A DNA stretch of 64,000 bases from Nematopogon swammerdamellus (taxonomy: Eukaryota > Arthropoda > Insecta > Lepidoptera > Adelidae). Under the pieces are notes generated by a model, which did not search any database, was not told where the DNA came from, and saw nothing but the letters and a program-made list of their open reading frames with translations. Shown in pieces: positions 44,474-54,436 of this stretch (its first letter is position 1; every line of letters starts with the position of its first letter). Location: NCBI GenBank assembly GCA_946902875.1, contig OX336355.1, positions 9,321,347 to 9,385,346 on the forward strand. Direction: 5' to 3'. A program made the position numbers and the translations under genes.

Positions 44474-44688
44474 ATCCCTTCCCTTTCCTTTACCTTACCC
44501 TTACTGTGTAGGTTATGTAGAGTCCGCTCGAATTGGTGCTTTGGCACTTAGTGAAGGTCCGTCTGAAGCCGTTCGTATATTCCGTCCAGCTCAGTGTAAT
44601 CGGCACGACTAAATCAAAGCAATGACATGGTAAATAGTTCAGCGAAACATGGTGCAAGGGGCTGAAATGACTAAATGTCGTGTTGCAG
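44474..44688 (+). repeat. Old SINE-S body and tail abutting exon 3
   Basis: Central domain scraps (GATCCCTTCCCTTTCC, GGTGCTTTGGCACTTAGTGA) and a clear tail (ATTCCGTCCAGCTCAGTGTA, CAATGACATGG, TAGTTCA, GGGCTGA) run up to GTGTTGCAG, the acceptor of exon 3. The position aligns with GATGTTGTAG in intact copies. Confidence 0.7.
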
Positions 44689-44864
44689 CGACATGGGTGA
44701 ACCGCTTCAGCGAGGACCTCGAGTGCCTCGATCTGGAGGAGGAGCAGCCGCTGGCGCAGCTCAGCTCGGTGCAGAGCGACAAGATGACGCTCTTCTTCAC
44801 GGAGCTGCTCGACCACGATCGGGACGACGTCATTCAGGACCAGGACTTTGATCATTTCTGTGAG
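44689..44864 (+). CDS. EF-hand-like protein, third coding exon
   Basis: Completes codon 155 and encodes residues 156-213. The acceptor GTGTTGCAG ends at 44688 and the donor GAG|gtatgg starts at 44865; the joint is phase 1 in and phase 0 out. It contains one EF-hand: helix SDKMTLFFTELL, then a 12-residue loop at residues 196-207 (D-H-D-R-D-D-V-I-Q-D-Q-D), then FDHFCE. Loop positions 1, 3, 5, 8 and 12 are D, D, D, I and D, as in calcium-binding loops. Position 6 is Asp instead of Gly, which should weaken the turn. Strong GC-rich codon bias. Together with the next exons it resembles the sarcoplasmic calcium-binding protein/calexcitin group; this is a pattern judgement, not a database result. Confidence 0.85.
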
Positions 44865-45168
44865 GTATGGTGTAGTTTATGATTGTTTAATTATTTGCAA
44901 AGACGTGATCCACCACGTTGGTGAGCTCAAACATTACGAGAAAACTTACCTCGAGCTACCCTGACCGTCTGGTGATCTCCACAATAGACAAGGCTCCTTG
45001 AAATAGCAGAATTACAAAAAGGCCTCGACCTAGGGAAACTGACTTACAGATGCAACTGCAGCCATTCTTCAATAAATAACATCATGTACCTTGTCCTACA
45101 ATAAGTTATACTGGTATATCCCAACCAATTTGGGCAATCTGTTGTACAACAGTCAGTGCTCGTTTCAG

Positions 45169-45275
45169 AAGTTGGCACACTTCGCCGACTGGTCGACCAA
45201 CTCGTCAGAGTATCACATACTGCTGGAAGTCAAGAATGAGTTTATCGAGCACTTCCTGAGTCCTCTGCCGGCTAA
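45169..45275 (+). CDS. EF-hand-like protein, fourth coding exon
   Basis: Encodes residues 214-248 and two bases of codon 249. Acceptor CTCGTTTCAG, phase 0; donor GCTAA|gtgagt (45276), phase 2. The peptide KLAHFADWSTNSSEYH and then KNEFIEHFLSPLPAK is amphipathic and helical, with aromatic residues where SCP-type proteins have the linker between their EF-hands. It has no calcium loop of its own. Intron 3 is only 304 bp. Confidence 0.82.
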
Positions 45276-46034
45276 GTGAGTATATTTTGTTGGTCTCTAT
45301 AATACCTGTCAGTGTTTTTTCGTTTTGAAATTTGAAGGACACTTATCAAAGAGATTAGTTTTAATTAACATATTAAACATTTAAATCTCTTTAGATTTAA
45401 TAAAACCATCGATCTATGACGCGCACTCTCCACGAATAGAACCGTAAATAGAACGCATCAATATTTCAGTATATCTAAAATATTCTATAAGCAGTTGTTT
45501 CAATTTTAAAACACCATTCATAACCGCCGCGCCGGTTGGTCGGTTTTTTATGTGCTGTGTGTACGAATAGTTTTTTTTCCACAGTGGATTTCGTATTGAA
45601 ATTCAGTTGCGAATGCAGTTCGCTTTTTGCCGTCATCTGGAATCGGAAATAGTAGAGATACAGAACTCTCGCTATGTTCTCGCATGCATGGACAACATGC
45701 ATATGGAAATATTAGTTATCATCTGGTGGATATTCAGTCGTTAGAGCATTCAGTCGTTACAGCCGCATTTACTTATGTTTTTCTCAATAAACAGCAGAAT
45801 ACAATAAATTTCTCAGCAGCTTTTCCCTGCTCGTACTATCTATAATGAAATGAAGGTAAAGTTCATATATATATCAGGGTGAATATAATGTCAAACTAAT
45901 CAAGCTATGTCAACTGGTGTCACTTAGGATAGGCAAATATTTGGTTGAATTGGGGTTGTATATTATAGAAAATTTAGCCTATTTGTGACCTGGTAAACCT
46001 CTAAGTACAATCATAAAACATTCCTATATATATA

Positions 46035-46552
46035 AAAACCGGTCAAGTGCGTGTTGGACCACGCACAGCGAAGGGTTTTGCAGTCGGGAAGAACGTTCAC
46101 GGTGTAACCGAAAATATACCCATATCTCAAAAACTACACTACATAATATCTTATTCACACCAATTTTCGTTGAAAGTGTTTTTTTTTAAGTTCTTCCACC
46201 TTTACTTGTTTCAGAATTTTCCATCTTATAGTTGAAAAGTTACGGGGGGGGGACACTTTTTACGACTTTAGAAGCGCACATCTCACCAACTATTGACTTA
46301 AACAAAAAAGTCATTTTGAAACTTCTTTATCATTTTTTAAAACGCCCTAACGATAGTCCACCCACACGCTTATGTCATAGTAAAATGAGACTGTTTAAAC
46401 TATGCTTTAATGTGCATTGAAATTTTGTTTTCATCCCTCGACGTCGAACTTGCGTCAAACTTGGTGCAAACTCTAAAGTAAAACAACAAAAATAATATAT
46501 TGTATGGTGGTCGCGAACCTTCGGTGCGTGAGTCCTAATCGCACTTGGCCGC
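46035..46552. repeat. Rep-D with inverted ends
   Basis: The left end AAAAACCGGTCAAGTGCG and the right end TCGCACTTGGCCGCTTTTT are inverted copies of the family's 5' end, so this copy is a foldback rather than the usual head-to-tail form. Confidence 0.6.
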
Positions 46553-46866
46553 TTTTTACCCGACTACGGCAAAGCCAAAAAGGAAGGGTAATGTGGTTGG
46601 CGGTCTATGTTTGTTTTATTATGTATTTGTGATAGTATGTATTTTTTACTACTCATGTGTAGGTAAATATATATAAAAATATATTTGTAGCATTACCATG
46701 ATTTTTTTATTTTTGAAGTTACTATCTACTGTCGTTTCTGCATTTGCGTTGTCCGCCCTCATACACCTCTTTCACATCCCAAAGGTTAGTTTGTATGTAA
46801 GGAATATCGTAAGGCATTAAACTCGCCTACTCCACGTGAGCGAAGCCCGCGGGTAAAAATTAGTTA
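46553..46866 (+). mobile_element. Possible Helitron-like element
   Basis: The right end GAGCGAAGCCCGCGGGTAAA followed by AATTAGT resembles the hairpin-plus-CTAGT terminus of the other Helitron-like units. The left end is not defined. Confidence 0.35.
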
Positions 46867-46928
46867 CATAATAAATAGTGTTAGCGGCTTACCAAAGATA
46901 TTGGGATGACCCCTGTACGCTGCTTCAG

Positions 46929-47210
46929 GAGAACATCGATCGCTCGAGTTCCTGAGGCAGCGTATCAGTGTGGCCATCCAACGAGGCAACGCCGCTAGCG
47001 TCCTCGGAACAGTGCCCACATCGTCTCACCTGGAGGAGGGTTACTAGTTTTCTTTTATAGGTTTATTAGTAGGTTTTAATGTTCTGTTAGTAGGTTTTAT
47101 AAGTAGGTTTATTTTATTTATTTATTTAGTTTTAGATCGTTACATTTTAGATTTATTTTAGATTTAGTATAGTTTTTAATTTAATGTTATTATTTATTAG
47201 TTGTGTATAT
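46929..47210 (+). pseudogene. LINE C-terminal fragment and 3' UTR
   Basis: One frame reads FLRQRISVAIQRGNAASVLG and TVPTSSHLEEGY before a stop at about 47046. QRGNAASVLGT is a recurrent C-terminal motif of LINE proteins in Lepidoptera. A T/A-rich UTR with repeated TAGGTTTAT and ATTTTAGATT follows. Confidence 0.6.
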
Positions 47211-47242
47211 GTATATTATAATAAACATTAGCGTGTTCGCAG

Positions 47243-47430
47243 GTGGTCGGAGCATGCGTACTACAAACGCGTGTGCGGCGAAGAAGCTGGCGGTGTCGCC
47301 GGTCGGACCACCCTGGAGGGTTGGCTGGCTCGCTGGGCGCTCTACCTGGACCGATACAAGAAGTTCTCCGACCTGCCGCTCTACCTGCAGTACTTCTGCA
47401 AGATACTCTTCGCCGTGGTCGACCGCGCCG
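47243..47430 (+). CDS. EF-hand-like protein, fifth coding exon (gene incomplete)
   Basis: Completes codon 249, encodes residues 250-311 and leaves one base of the next codon. Acceptor GTGTTCGCAG. The donor is taken as GCCG|gtcagt (47431), because reading on meets a stop within eight codons and the peptide here ends LFAVVDRAG, the beginning of another EF-hand loop. In SCP-like proteins an intron splits such a loop, so the missing exon should complete it. The peptide also has GRTTLEGWLARWALYLDRYK and LPLYLQYFCK, helices expected between EF-hands. I could not find the next exon up to 64000; it may be short or outside the window. Confidence 0.82.
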
Positions 47431-47494
47431 GTCAGTTCACCAGTCCGTACTAACTTGCATACACTTTTAGCCAATCATATTATCGAATCTCAAA

Positions 47495-47640
47495 CATCCA
47501 AAGGTTGACTGTAAGAAATCTCTGTAAGGGATAAGTCCGCCTTTGCACCTTATGTAAATTTTCTAATGTATTTGTTACTGTTTAATGTTTACTGGAGCAA
47601 TAAAGAATTTTCTATCTATCTATCTATCATATTCAACTGC
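47495..47640 (+). repeat. LINE-E 3' tail, sense
   Basis: CATCCAAAGGTTGACTG, GATAAGTCCGCCTTTGCACC, then TGGAGCAATAAAGAATTT and (CTAT)n. The order shows a polyadenylation-like AATAAA before the tandem tail. Confidence 0.7.
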
Positions 47641-47644
47641 TGCC

Positions 47645-49020
47645 GAACTATCCAAGAATATGTATGTAGGTACAATAGATAGAATTACTTTATTACTCCT
47701 AAAACATTTCGAAGAAAAAACAAGCACAATATATTTTTAATATTTATTTTAATTTTAATGATGGGTATATGTTTTTTTTAAATTTTATAGTTTTAATTTA
47801 TATTAATGTTGTCTATTTTACATAAGCGCACAACACATTTCTACCTAATACTGTCCACAACTGCCTCTGCGTGACAGATATTTCTAGTAAATATGTCACG
47901 CGTGTGACAAATGTTTGAAAAATGTGTGTTTAAAAATAAATAAATAAATATAATTTCATAAAAATTTCATGGGGTGCAAAAAATTATTAGTCAACGAAAA
48001 AGGGGTACTGAGTCTCTCTGCGACGAGTTCTGCGGAGTTATGAGAGGTCGCAGGGAATGAGGGATGTTAGTTCCACGGAGAAGCGCAAAACAGACTAAGC
48101 GAACTTACAGATCGTCTGTGACTCAATGAATCCAGACCATCTGTAAGTGTCGGGTGGCCAACAAGACGGATGCTAGTGTCATCCAAGAGGGCCTTCAAAT
48201 CAAACTATCTTAGTTCTAGTAAGAAAGAAAGAAATAAAAACGTATATTGTATATTCAGCTAAAACTATAAAATAACAATACAAGATTATAAAAAAGTAAA
48301 AAACATTTTTAGCTGAAAGGGAGCAGACACAGCACGATGCAAAACCTAACAACCTATAACCTTAGTTCTAGTTTGATTGACACACGTAAATTAAAATTTC
48401 TATTGATTTAGTATACCTCTTTATAGCTAGCTTAGACCTATCTTTATATCCTCTTTGTTCGTATAAATTGAATCACGTAGGTTCACCTCAGAAAGCCGTC
48501 CATTATAGCTTTAGAGCCAATAAAGGCTGTAAAGACCTAGACAGAAGGAGATCTTCGCGAGTTCGAGATTTATCTACCTAAAAATAAACGACCTATTTCA
48601 ACCTCTATTGGGTACCTATGCGGTTAGTCTGAGTGCCTGGTGCCTGAGTCTGGGTGTATGTAACTGGGTCAATATTGTAAATGGAATATCATGCCGTGGA
48701 ATTGTATAGTGGTTGAAAATACGTGTGTTTGCTTATTGCTACGATATTAAAATAGGAATTTCATACACACTTTTCCGCAGAATTGTCTCATTTTCACAGT
48801 TTCTTTGTATGCCTTTGTTCTTCTTTTATCTTAATACGAAATTCATACATAATTGTGGAATAACAAATCTCAAAATATATGGTCGTTGTTGAATTTTGTA
48901 CGAGATTTCGAAAAAAATATTAGTAGAAAGTCTATTCATAAATAAAAATAAATAAAAAAATCAAAAAAGCTACCCACCCACACCTTTCATTTGCGGTCTC
49001 TTTTTAGATACATATTTTTC
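47645..49020. other. Stretch without recognised gene
   Basis: No continuation exon found. A GC-richer patch at 48010-48210 ends in GCCTTCAAATC and (AAGA)n, which suggests a LINE 3' end, but no motif is clear. Confidence 0.4.
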
Positions 49021-49024
49021 TATA

Positions 49025-49140
49025 TAAAATACATCCATACATACCACACGCTGTAATCCGACAATCGGGGTAAGCAGAGTTTTCGGTGTTGTGCTGCAAG
49101 GACTCTAGTAAATTACAGCACAACACCGGCCACCAAGTTT
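49025..49140 (-). repeat. Rep-B 3' part, antisense
   Basis: ACCACACGCTGTAATCCGAC to CACCGGCCACCAAGTTT. It breaks into an antisense SINE-S tail. Confidence 0.7.
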
Positions 49141-49146
49141 CGAAAA

Positions 49147-49275
49147 GTTTTTTATAGAAACTGACACGGTTGGCTACATCACCTACAACGTCCGTGATGT
49201 CAGCCCATAACACCGGGTGAACTAGGTGCCATGTCAGTGCTTCCACCTTTGATCGTGCCGGCTACACTGAACTGT
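49147..49275 (-). repeat. SINE-S tail, antisense
   Basis: GAAACTGACACGGTTGGCTA to GTGCCGGCTACACTGAACTG; interrupted by unrelated AT-rich DNA. Confidence 0.7.
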
Positions 49276-49498
49276 ATTGTATTTGTATTTGTTCAAAAAT
49301 CATTCGTGGGCAATACTTATGAACTCGTAACAATTTATAAATTAAATTCGAAACATCGACTCAAAACACTCCACTCAATCAGAGCCCAATCACGACAAGG
49401 GACAATATTGGATATATAGGTATTCGTTTATTATTAGTATTCGGACAAGATAACAATCAAGCTTCAATAAAGGCACGAAGACCCACCTGCTGCACGGC

Positions 49499-49537
49499 AC
49501 GACCGCACTGCACTGCACTGCACTGCACTGCACTGCA
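49499..49537. repeat. (CACTG)n microsatellite
   Basis: Seven tandem CACTG units. Confidence 0.9.
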
Positions 49538-49647
49538 AGGACCGAGTCTATAATATCATTATATAAGCACTGATTTAACGCTAAAGGTACTTGGTCAGTG
49601 TATTGTATATAGACTTAAGCAAAGGTAGTAGATTTTGTAGATTTTGT

Positions 49648-49732
49648 ACCGTGTGGGGTCGGTACTTAAAAAGAATAGCCCCACTGCATCTCTCCCCGTC
49701 GCATGTCGTAAAAGTCGACTAAGGGATAAGAA
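49648..49732 (+). repeat. Rep-B 5' part
   Basis: CGTGTGGGGTCGGTACTTAA to GTCGACTAAGGGATAAG, then a full SINE-S begins. Confidence 0.75.
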
Positions 49733-49737
49733 AATTC

Positions 49738-50118
49738 GTCAGCCTCGGTAGCTCAGTGGCGCGGTTGGTTAGTCAACTGTTATTAAGCAACGCTGAGCGC
49801 GGTCAGTGATTGGATGGGTGACCGCTCGACCGTTGGAGGCTGACCGTGGTTCGGATTCCACGTTAAACTGTAGGTCCCTTCCCTTCCTACCTTACTAGGT
49901 GGTAGGGTTTATCCCGGCCGGGTTGGTACCACCGCACTGAACGAAACGTCGGTCGAAACGGCTATGTAAATAGTTCGTGTTTTCCGTCCAGTTTAGTGTA
50001 GCCGACATGAAATGAAGGGAAGCACTGACATGGCACCTAGTTCACCCTGTGTTATGGGCTGACATCACGGATGTTGTAGGTGATGTAGCCAACCGTGTCA
50101 GGTTCCATAAAAAAAAAA
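49738..50118 (+). repeat. SINE-S, full copy
   Basis: Head with GGTAGCTCAGTGGCG, a TTGGATGGGTGACCGC 5S-like block, GGTTCGGATTCC, central domain, and a tail to CCATAAAAAAAAAAA. Confidence 0.87.
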
Positions 50119-50292
50119 AGGTAGATTTACATATATAAACAAAGAATAGAATACTACTTGATTACAAATACTGTTTCTTAATTTATTTTATGTATTTATT
50201 TGTTAGAAAACAGACAGCCTAATCACACACAAATTAAACATAAGTTTTACATACATTGAAGTATGGCCATATTTTGTTTCCTTGGTTAGACT

Positions 50293-50590
50293 CACAGAGC
50301 ACGAAATACCCCCGCCCGCGCCCCCTCCTAGAGGCGCCCTGAGCGCGATTTCTCTACAACGGCGTTGAAGCCTATAAGCGTGGCCTATGACTTACATATG
50401 TGTGTTGTGCGTGTGCATTTGTTTTGTGAGTGTGCCTAACTTGCTCCTCTTTGTGTGTAGTGTCGATACAAACACACGCACACACACATACGAAGCGCTA
50501 GTAGCACTGCGTCCAGTTATTTGGTTTCAAATATTATCGCTTAGGGCGCCTCTAGGAGGGGGCGCGGGCGGGGGTATTTCGTGCTCTGTG
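50293..50590. mobile_element. 298-bp foldback with perfect 8-bp TSD (hAT/P-like MITE)
   Basis: Termini CACAGAGCACGAAATACCCC and its complement, inverted for about 50 bp through a CGCCCGCGCCCCCTCC stretch. GTTAGACT occurs directly on both sides (50285-50292 and 50591-50598). Eight-base duplications are characteristic of hAT and P superfamilies. The middle has GTGTGTTG/CACACACA repeats and no ORF. Confidence 0.85.
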
Positions 50591-50639
50591 GTTAGACTAT
50601 AGTAATATATATTCGGTGCTATAGTGTAGGTAGTGCACG

Positions 50640-50787
50640 AGTCAGTAAGCCTGGATGCGCTATACATAGGAGGACAGGGGTAGCCGCGCGCCGGCGCAAA
50701 CGAGCCAGCGCGTCAGTCTAGCGCCGGCGACCGATCTTAGTCTCCGTCCGCCGCTCAGGCGGAGCGAACGTGCGCGTCTGTCACAAA
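50640..50787 (+). promoter_or_regulatory. CpG-rich leader of the THAP-type exon
   Basis: GC-rich unique DNA (CCGCGCGCCGGCGC, GTCCGCCGCTCAGGCGG) immediately upstream of an ATG that starts a plausible zinc-finger exon. Probable promoter or 5' UTR, by composition and position. Confidence 0.45.
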
Positions 50788-50867
50788 ATGCCTCATTGTG
50801 CAGTGCTTTGGTGCAAAAAGTCGTCGAAAAATTCAAACTTGAACACAGATGGAGTCACCTTTCACGA
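50788..50867 (+). CDS. Candidate THAP zinc-finger first exon
   Basis: 26 codons and two bases: MPHCAVLWCKKSSKNSNLNT then DGVTFH, ending at a strong donor GA|gtaagt. THAP domains (C2CH DNA-binding modules) usually start with M-x-x-C-x4-C at residues near 4 and 9 and have a Phe-His about 15-20 residues later, as seen here. The second half of the domain must lie in another exon. A nearby acceptor (50914) would give a frame with NKHWREYVWRALF, but this lacks the expected Pro after FH-x-F, so I do not claim it. It could belong to a host THAP gene or to a P-element-like relic. Confidence 0.5.
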
Positions 50868-51349
50868 GTAAGTACTTTCATTCAATTTGATAGCATTTTT
50901 CGCTTGAATTTCAGTAACAAACATTGGCGTGAATATGTATGGAGAGCTCTTTTCTGCTTACCCACCATAGGTCGACTATCGTGTTGGATGCAGTTAGCTC
51001 TTGTAATTTTTTTTGTTTATTGATAAATATGTACGTTAAATGTATACAGATATTTCATGCATTCTGCCTTATTGCCAAAGGACATTTCTTCTAGTCAACC
51101 TCAGCAGGTTTCCTCGTTCGATATTCGTTTATCGCGCTTTTTTCATTCAACCAGTACCTACCGGTTTTTACTTTTGATCGACTCTAAGGAGAAAGGAATT
51201 AATTTCTTTAGGTCATGCGTCTACCGGGAATATCAGATCGCGGATATTTAGGAGAATTAAAAATAATTGACGTAATAGTTTAAACGTTTGCCTTTAATGT
51301 CAGAGATTCAGAATGTATAGAACGTATATAAATGTACAGGATGTATATG

Positions 51350-51520
51350 TAGATGGTAGGGTTCAACCCGCCCGTGTTGGTACCACTGCGCTAAATAAAC
51401 GTCGGTCGAAGTCACTATGAAAAGTAGTACCTACGTGTTTTCCATCCAATTCAGTATATTCGGATCGATTAGGGGGAATCGGTGACAAGGCACGTACCTA
51501 ATTCACCTAGGTATATTTAT
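51350..51520 (+). repeat. Worn SINE-S body/tail
   Basis: TAGGGTTCAACCCGCCCGTG, GTCGGTCGAAG, TTCCATCCAATTCAGTATA and CCTAATTCACC. Confidence 0.6.
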
Positions 51521-51524
51521 TTAT

Positions 51525-52340
51525 TTTAGACAGGCAGCCTTGGCTGATGTGTCTAAATCCGGTTTTTCTTCATATTTTTTATTTTATTTGGTTTGTTTGT
51601 TTATTTTTTTTTATGTATTTATCGATCTTGATTATTTTTATTATTTTAGTTTATTGTAGTTTTATTTTAGTATTTATATATTGGGCTCCCATCATCACTG
51701 GTACCAAACTGAAGCATTATTACGATGATGGAGCCATCCGTATCAGTTTCCTAAAAAAAGTTAATCTTTATGCTTAACTATTTTCGCATACATTTTGATA
51801 ATTTTTATTATGGAATACACAATTGTAGATTTATAATAAAGTATCCGAGGTATCTCAGAACTTAGAACTATGATCGTGTTTATGCGAAAATCTGCAAATT
51901 CGCAAAATTGTGAAAGGGGCGTTGCCTTTGTTCATTTAAGAGAAAGTTATATTATTCCCTTGATGTAAAGAAGGGTTAAATATTGTTAAATCCGTTTCAT
52001 CTTTTCATCGCAAATCGACACAATGAGCGACTTATTGTATGAATCCCGTTCAAATGTATGGAAGAATGGCGTCACTTGGCTACCTACTCGCTCGGCCAAT
52101 CACGGCGTTCCATGCGCCGCTCCCGTCTCAGACTTCACACCCCTTTGGCAGCTACCTCGGTTCTCATACAAACGATGCCGTATTTCGCATCCAGGCTTAC
52201 TGACTCGTGAGGTAGTGGGATCAAACGTGTGTGTGTGTAGTGAGTGTCAATGCAGTGTAGTGTTGTTGGTGTGAGATAGTACATAGTGTATCGTGGTGGT
52301 TGTGTAGTGTAGTGTAATGTCGTGTAATCAATATATATAC
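51525..52340. other. Stretch without recognised gene
   Basis: AT-rich to 52020, then a more balanced segment with GTGTGTGTG and GTAGTGTAGTG repeats (52225-52320). No supported exon. Confidence 0.4.
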
Positions 52341-52344
52341 TATA

Positions 52345-52858
52345 CAGGGTGGTCCAAAAATCGTGGACCAAACGAAACAGGGAGGTAGAGGGGGTTATTT
52401 GCAGTAAAAAATCCCTCCATGACAGGGTCCTATCTTGAACTCCTTAAAAGTTTTGACTATTTTAGTCTTTTTTTAATAAAATTCCATAATTCGTAATAAT
52501 AAGGCAATTAAAAAAAAAGTCAATAAAAAATGAAAAAATTAATGGTCATTAATTGGTTCTAGAGGATGTATGTTCACTACAAAAATGTTTTTATAATAGT
52601 GAATATCATGATTTATGAATAATGGAATTTTATTCAATATTATTTAAGTGTTATGAAAAATTATTTCTATCTTTAGAACCTTACTGTGAAAAAAAAATGT
52701 ACTACTAAAACATGACCCCGTATGAAAATAACTTGCCTATTTAATGGCGATTAAAATGAGGTATAACACACTGCTGTTTCTAGCAAAATTATTTTTTTAT
52801 GTATTTTTTTTCATAGCAAAGACTAAATTAAGGTAAATCAGAGGATAGTAAGAAAAAA
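52345..52858. repeat. Left terminal inverted repeat
   Basis: Matches the complement of 54437-54949. It ends next to the transposase 3' end, in GGTAAATCAGAGGATAGTAA. Confidence 0.85.
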
Positions 52859-52905
52859 CAATTATCGAATTATAATTTTTTTTATTAGATAGAAATAACA
52901 CATAT

Positions 52906-54006
52906 CTACAAAAATTGTTCGAAATTCCTTCCTCTAGCGGCAATACATGCACGACATCGTCTAATAAAATTATTTCGCAATTTACGAAATGCGTTTCTGT
53001 TGAGTTTAACATTTTCTGTCGCTATCTCTATTTTATTTCTTAATTCTTGTTCTGTCCGGTTCTCTTTTTCGTACACCACCTCTTTCAAATATCCCCACAA
53101 AAAAAAATCAATGGGGTTTAGATCCGGAGATCTCGCTGGCCATTGGATTGTTCCACCTCGACCAATCCAACGATTTGGATACTGGGCGTTTAAATATTGT
53201 CGGACTGCCCGAGCGTAGTGTGGTGGCGCGCCATCTTGTTGCAGCCACATGTTATTAACCAAATCCTCTGGAATTTCAGCTTGGCGCAGTATTTCGTGCA
53301 AGTTATTTTGTAGAAATTCTAAATACAGAGCACCATTCAATCTTGGTGGCAATTCGAATGTTACAAGGTGTCCGCCAATGATCCCAGCCCACATGTTGAC
53401 GCCAAACTGGTGTTGGAACTTGTCATTTCTAACTATGTGTGGATTAACGACAGCGTAATAGTGCAAGTTATGAATGTTAAAGATTCCAATTCTTCTAAAA
53501 CTTGATTCGTCAGACCACAAAATTTTGTTGAAAAATTGTGGGTCAGCTCTATGACGTCGTAGCATTTCTCTGCAAAACTGCACTCTGTTTTCAAAGTCTG
53601 CTGGTAATAACGCTTGGATTCGTTGTACGTGGTACGCATGTAAATGAGTTCTCTTTACGTAACGTTGAACTACCGACTTAGGAATACCCAAGTTTCGGTA
53701 TATGCGACGCTGGCTCGTGGTGGGGTCCATTTCTAGTGCACGGAGTATTTGTTCTTCTTCTTGATCATCATGAATCGCTGGCCGACCACGACCATCTTCT
53801 GCATGATGTTGACCAGGTAAGTAACCTCCCGTGTAAGCAGCGTGAACGCGGACAAAAATCCTGTGGTCGGGAAAGCGGTCACGGTTCGGGTAACGTCGGC
53901 GATATTCTCTGGCAGCAGCCCGAGCATTTCCATCGCAAAAGCCATACAGGTAATGCATTTCTGCATACTCACGCTGGGTATACTCCACTCGTCTTACATC
54001 GGCCAT
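52906..54006 (-). CDS. Transposase, IS630/Tc1/mariner superfamily, DD41D
   Basis: 366 residues. It binds the TIRs and cuts and pastes the element at TA sites in the nucleus. The N-terminus (VEYTQREYAEMHYLYGFCDG, then AREYRRRYPNR) is a helix-turn-helix of the type common in insect transposases (DUF4817-like). GRGRPAI links it to a second HTH (TSQRRIYRNLGIPKSVVQRY). The catalytic triad is LWSDES (Asp166), QQDGAPPHYA (Asp258) and SPDLNPID (Asp300), with 41 residues between the last two, so DD41D, as in rosa/visitor-like elements. The start is the ATG giving MADVRRVE. An upstream in-frame GTG would add 20 residues unlike the family. No stop or frameshift; probably functional. Confidence 0.93.
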   Translation of the reverse strand: MADVRRVEYTQREYAEMHYLYGFCDGNARAAAREYRRRYPNRDRFPDHRIFVRVHAAYTGGYLPGQHHAEDGRGRPAIHDDQEEEQILRALEMDPTTSQRRIYRNLGIPKSVVQRYVKRTHLHAYHVQRIQALLPADFENRVQFCREMLRRHRADPQFFNKILWSDESSFRRIGIFNIHNLHYYAVVNPHIVRNDKFQHQFGVNMWAGIIGGHLVTFELPPRLNGALYLEFLQNNLHEILRQAEIPEDLVNNMWLQQDGAPPHYARAVRQYLNAQYPNRWIGRGGTIQWPARSPDLNPIDFFLWGYLKEVVYEKENRTEQELRNKIEIATENVKLNRNAFRKLRNNFIRRCRACIAARGRNFEQFL

Positions 54007-54436
54007 ATCCAGCCAAGTCCGGTAGCAGGCAACACAAAGTCCAAATGGGTAAGAAGCACAGGTCACACACAGGTAGGCAATAAATCACAGAGTCCGTAAT
54101 AGCAAGCGTGGGTCACAAATTGGTAGATCACAACACAAGGTCCAAGTAATAGCGAAATTCGTCGGGTAGAGTAACAGAGATCACGTGTGGTGTAACAGGC
54201 AGATAGCGAGTAACTAAACCGGTTGGTAAGCGACATCCGCCGCCGCCGGCCGACTGTGGTGCACGCAAACAAAATATGAAAAAACAAAAGCATTCCACGC
54301 AGCAAGCGAGTGAGTTATTGTTAATTTCGCATTCAGTTCCTTAGTGTGAAAAAGAGACAGATAATCTCTTTCTTTCTAAAATTCGATCGAAAAACGTTTT
54401 ACGAAGAGCTGATGTGAAATAAAACATCACAGTAAA

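Noticed and set aside
50914..51023. Second THAP exon giving NKHWREYVWRALF
   Set aside because: The acceptor is plausible and phase fits, but the intron would be only 47 bp and the peptide lacks the expected Pro after the FH region; left unclaimed.
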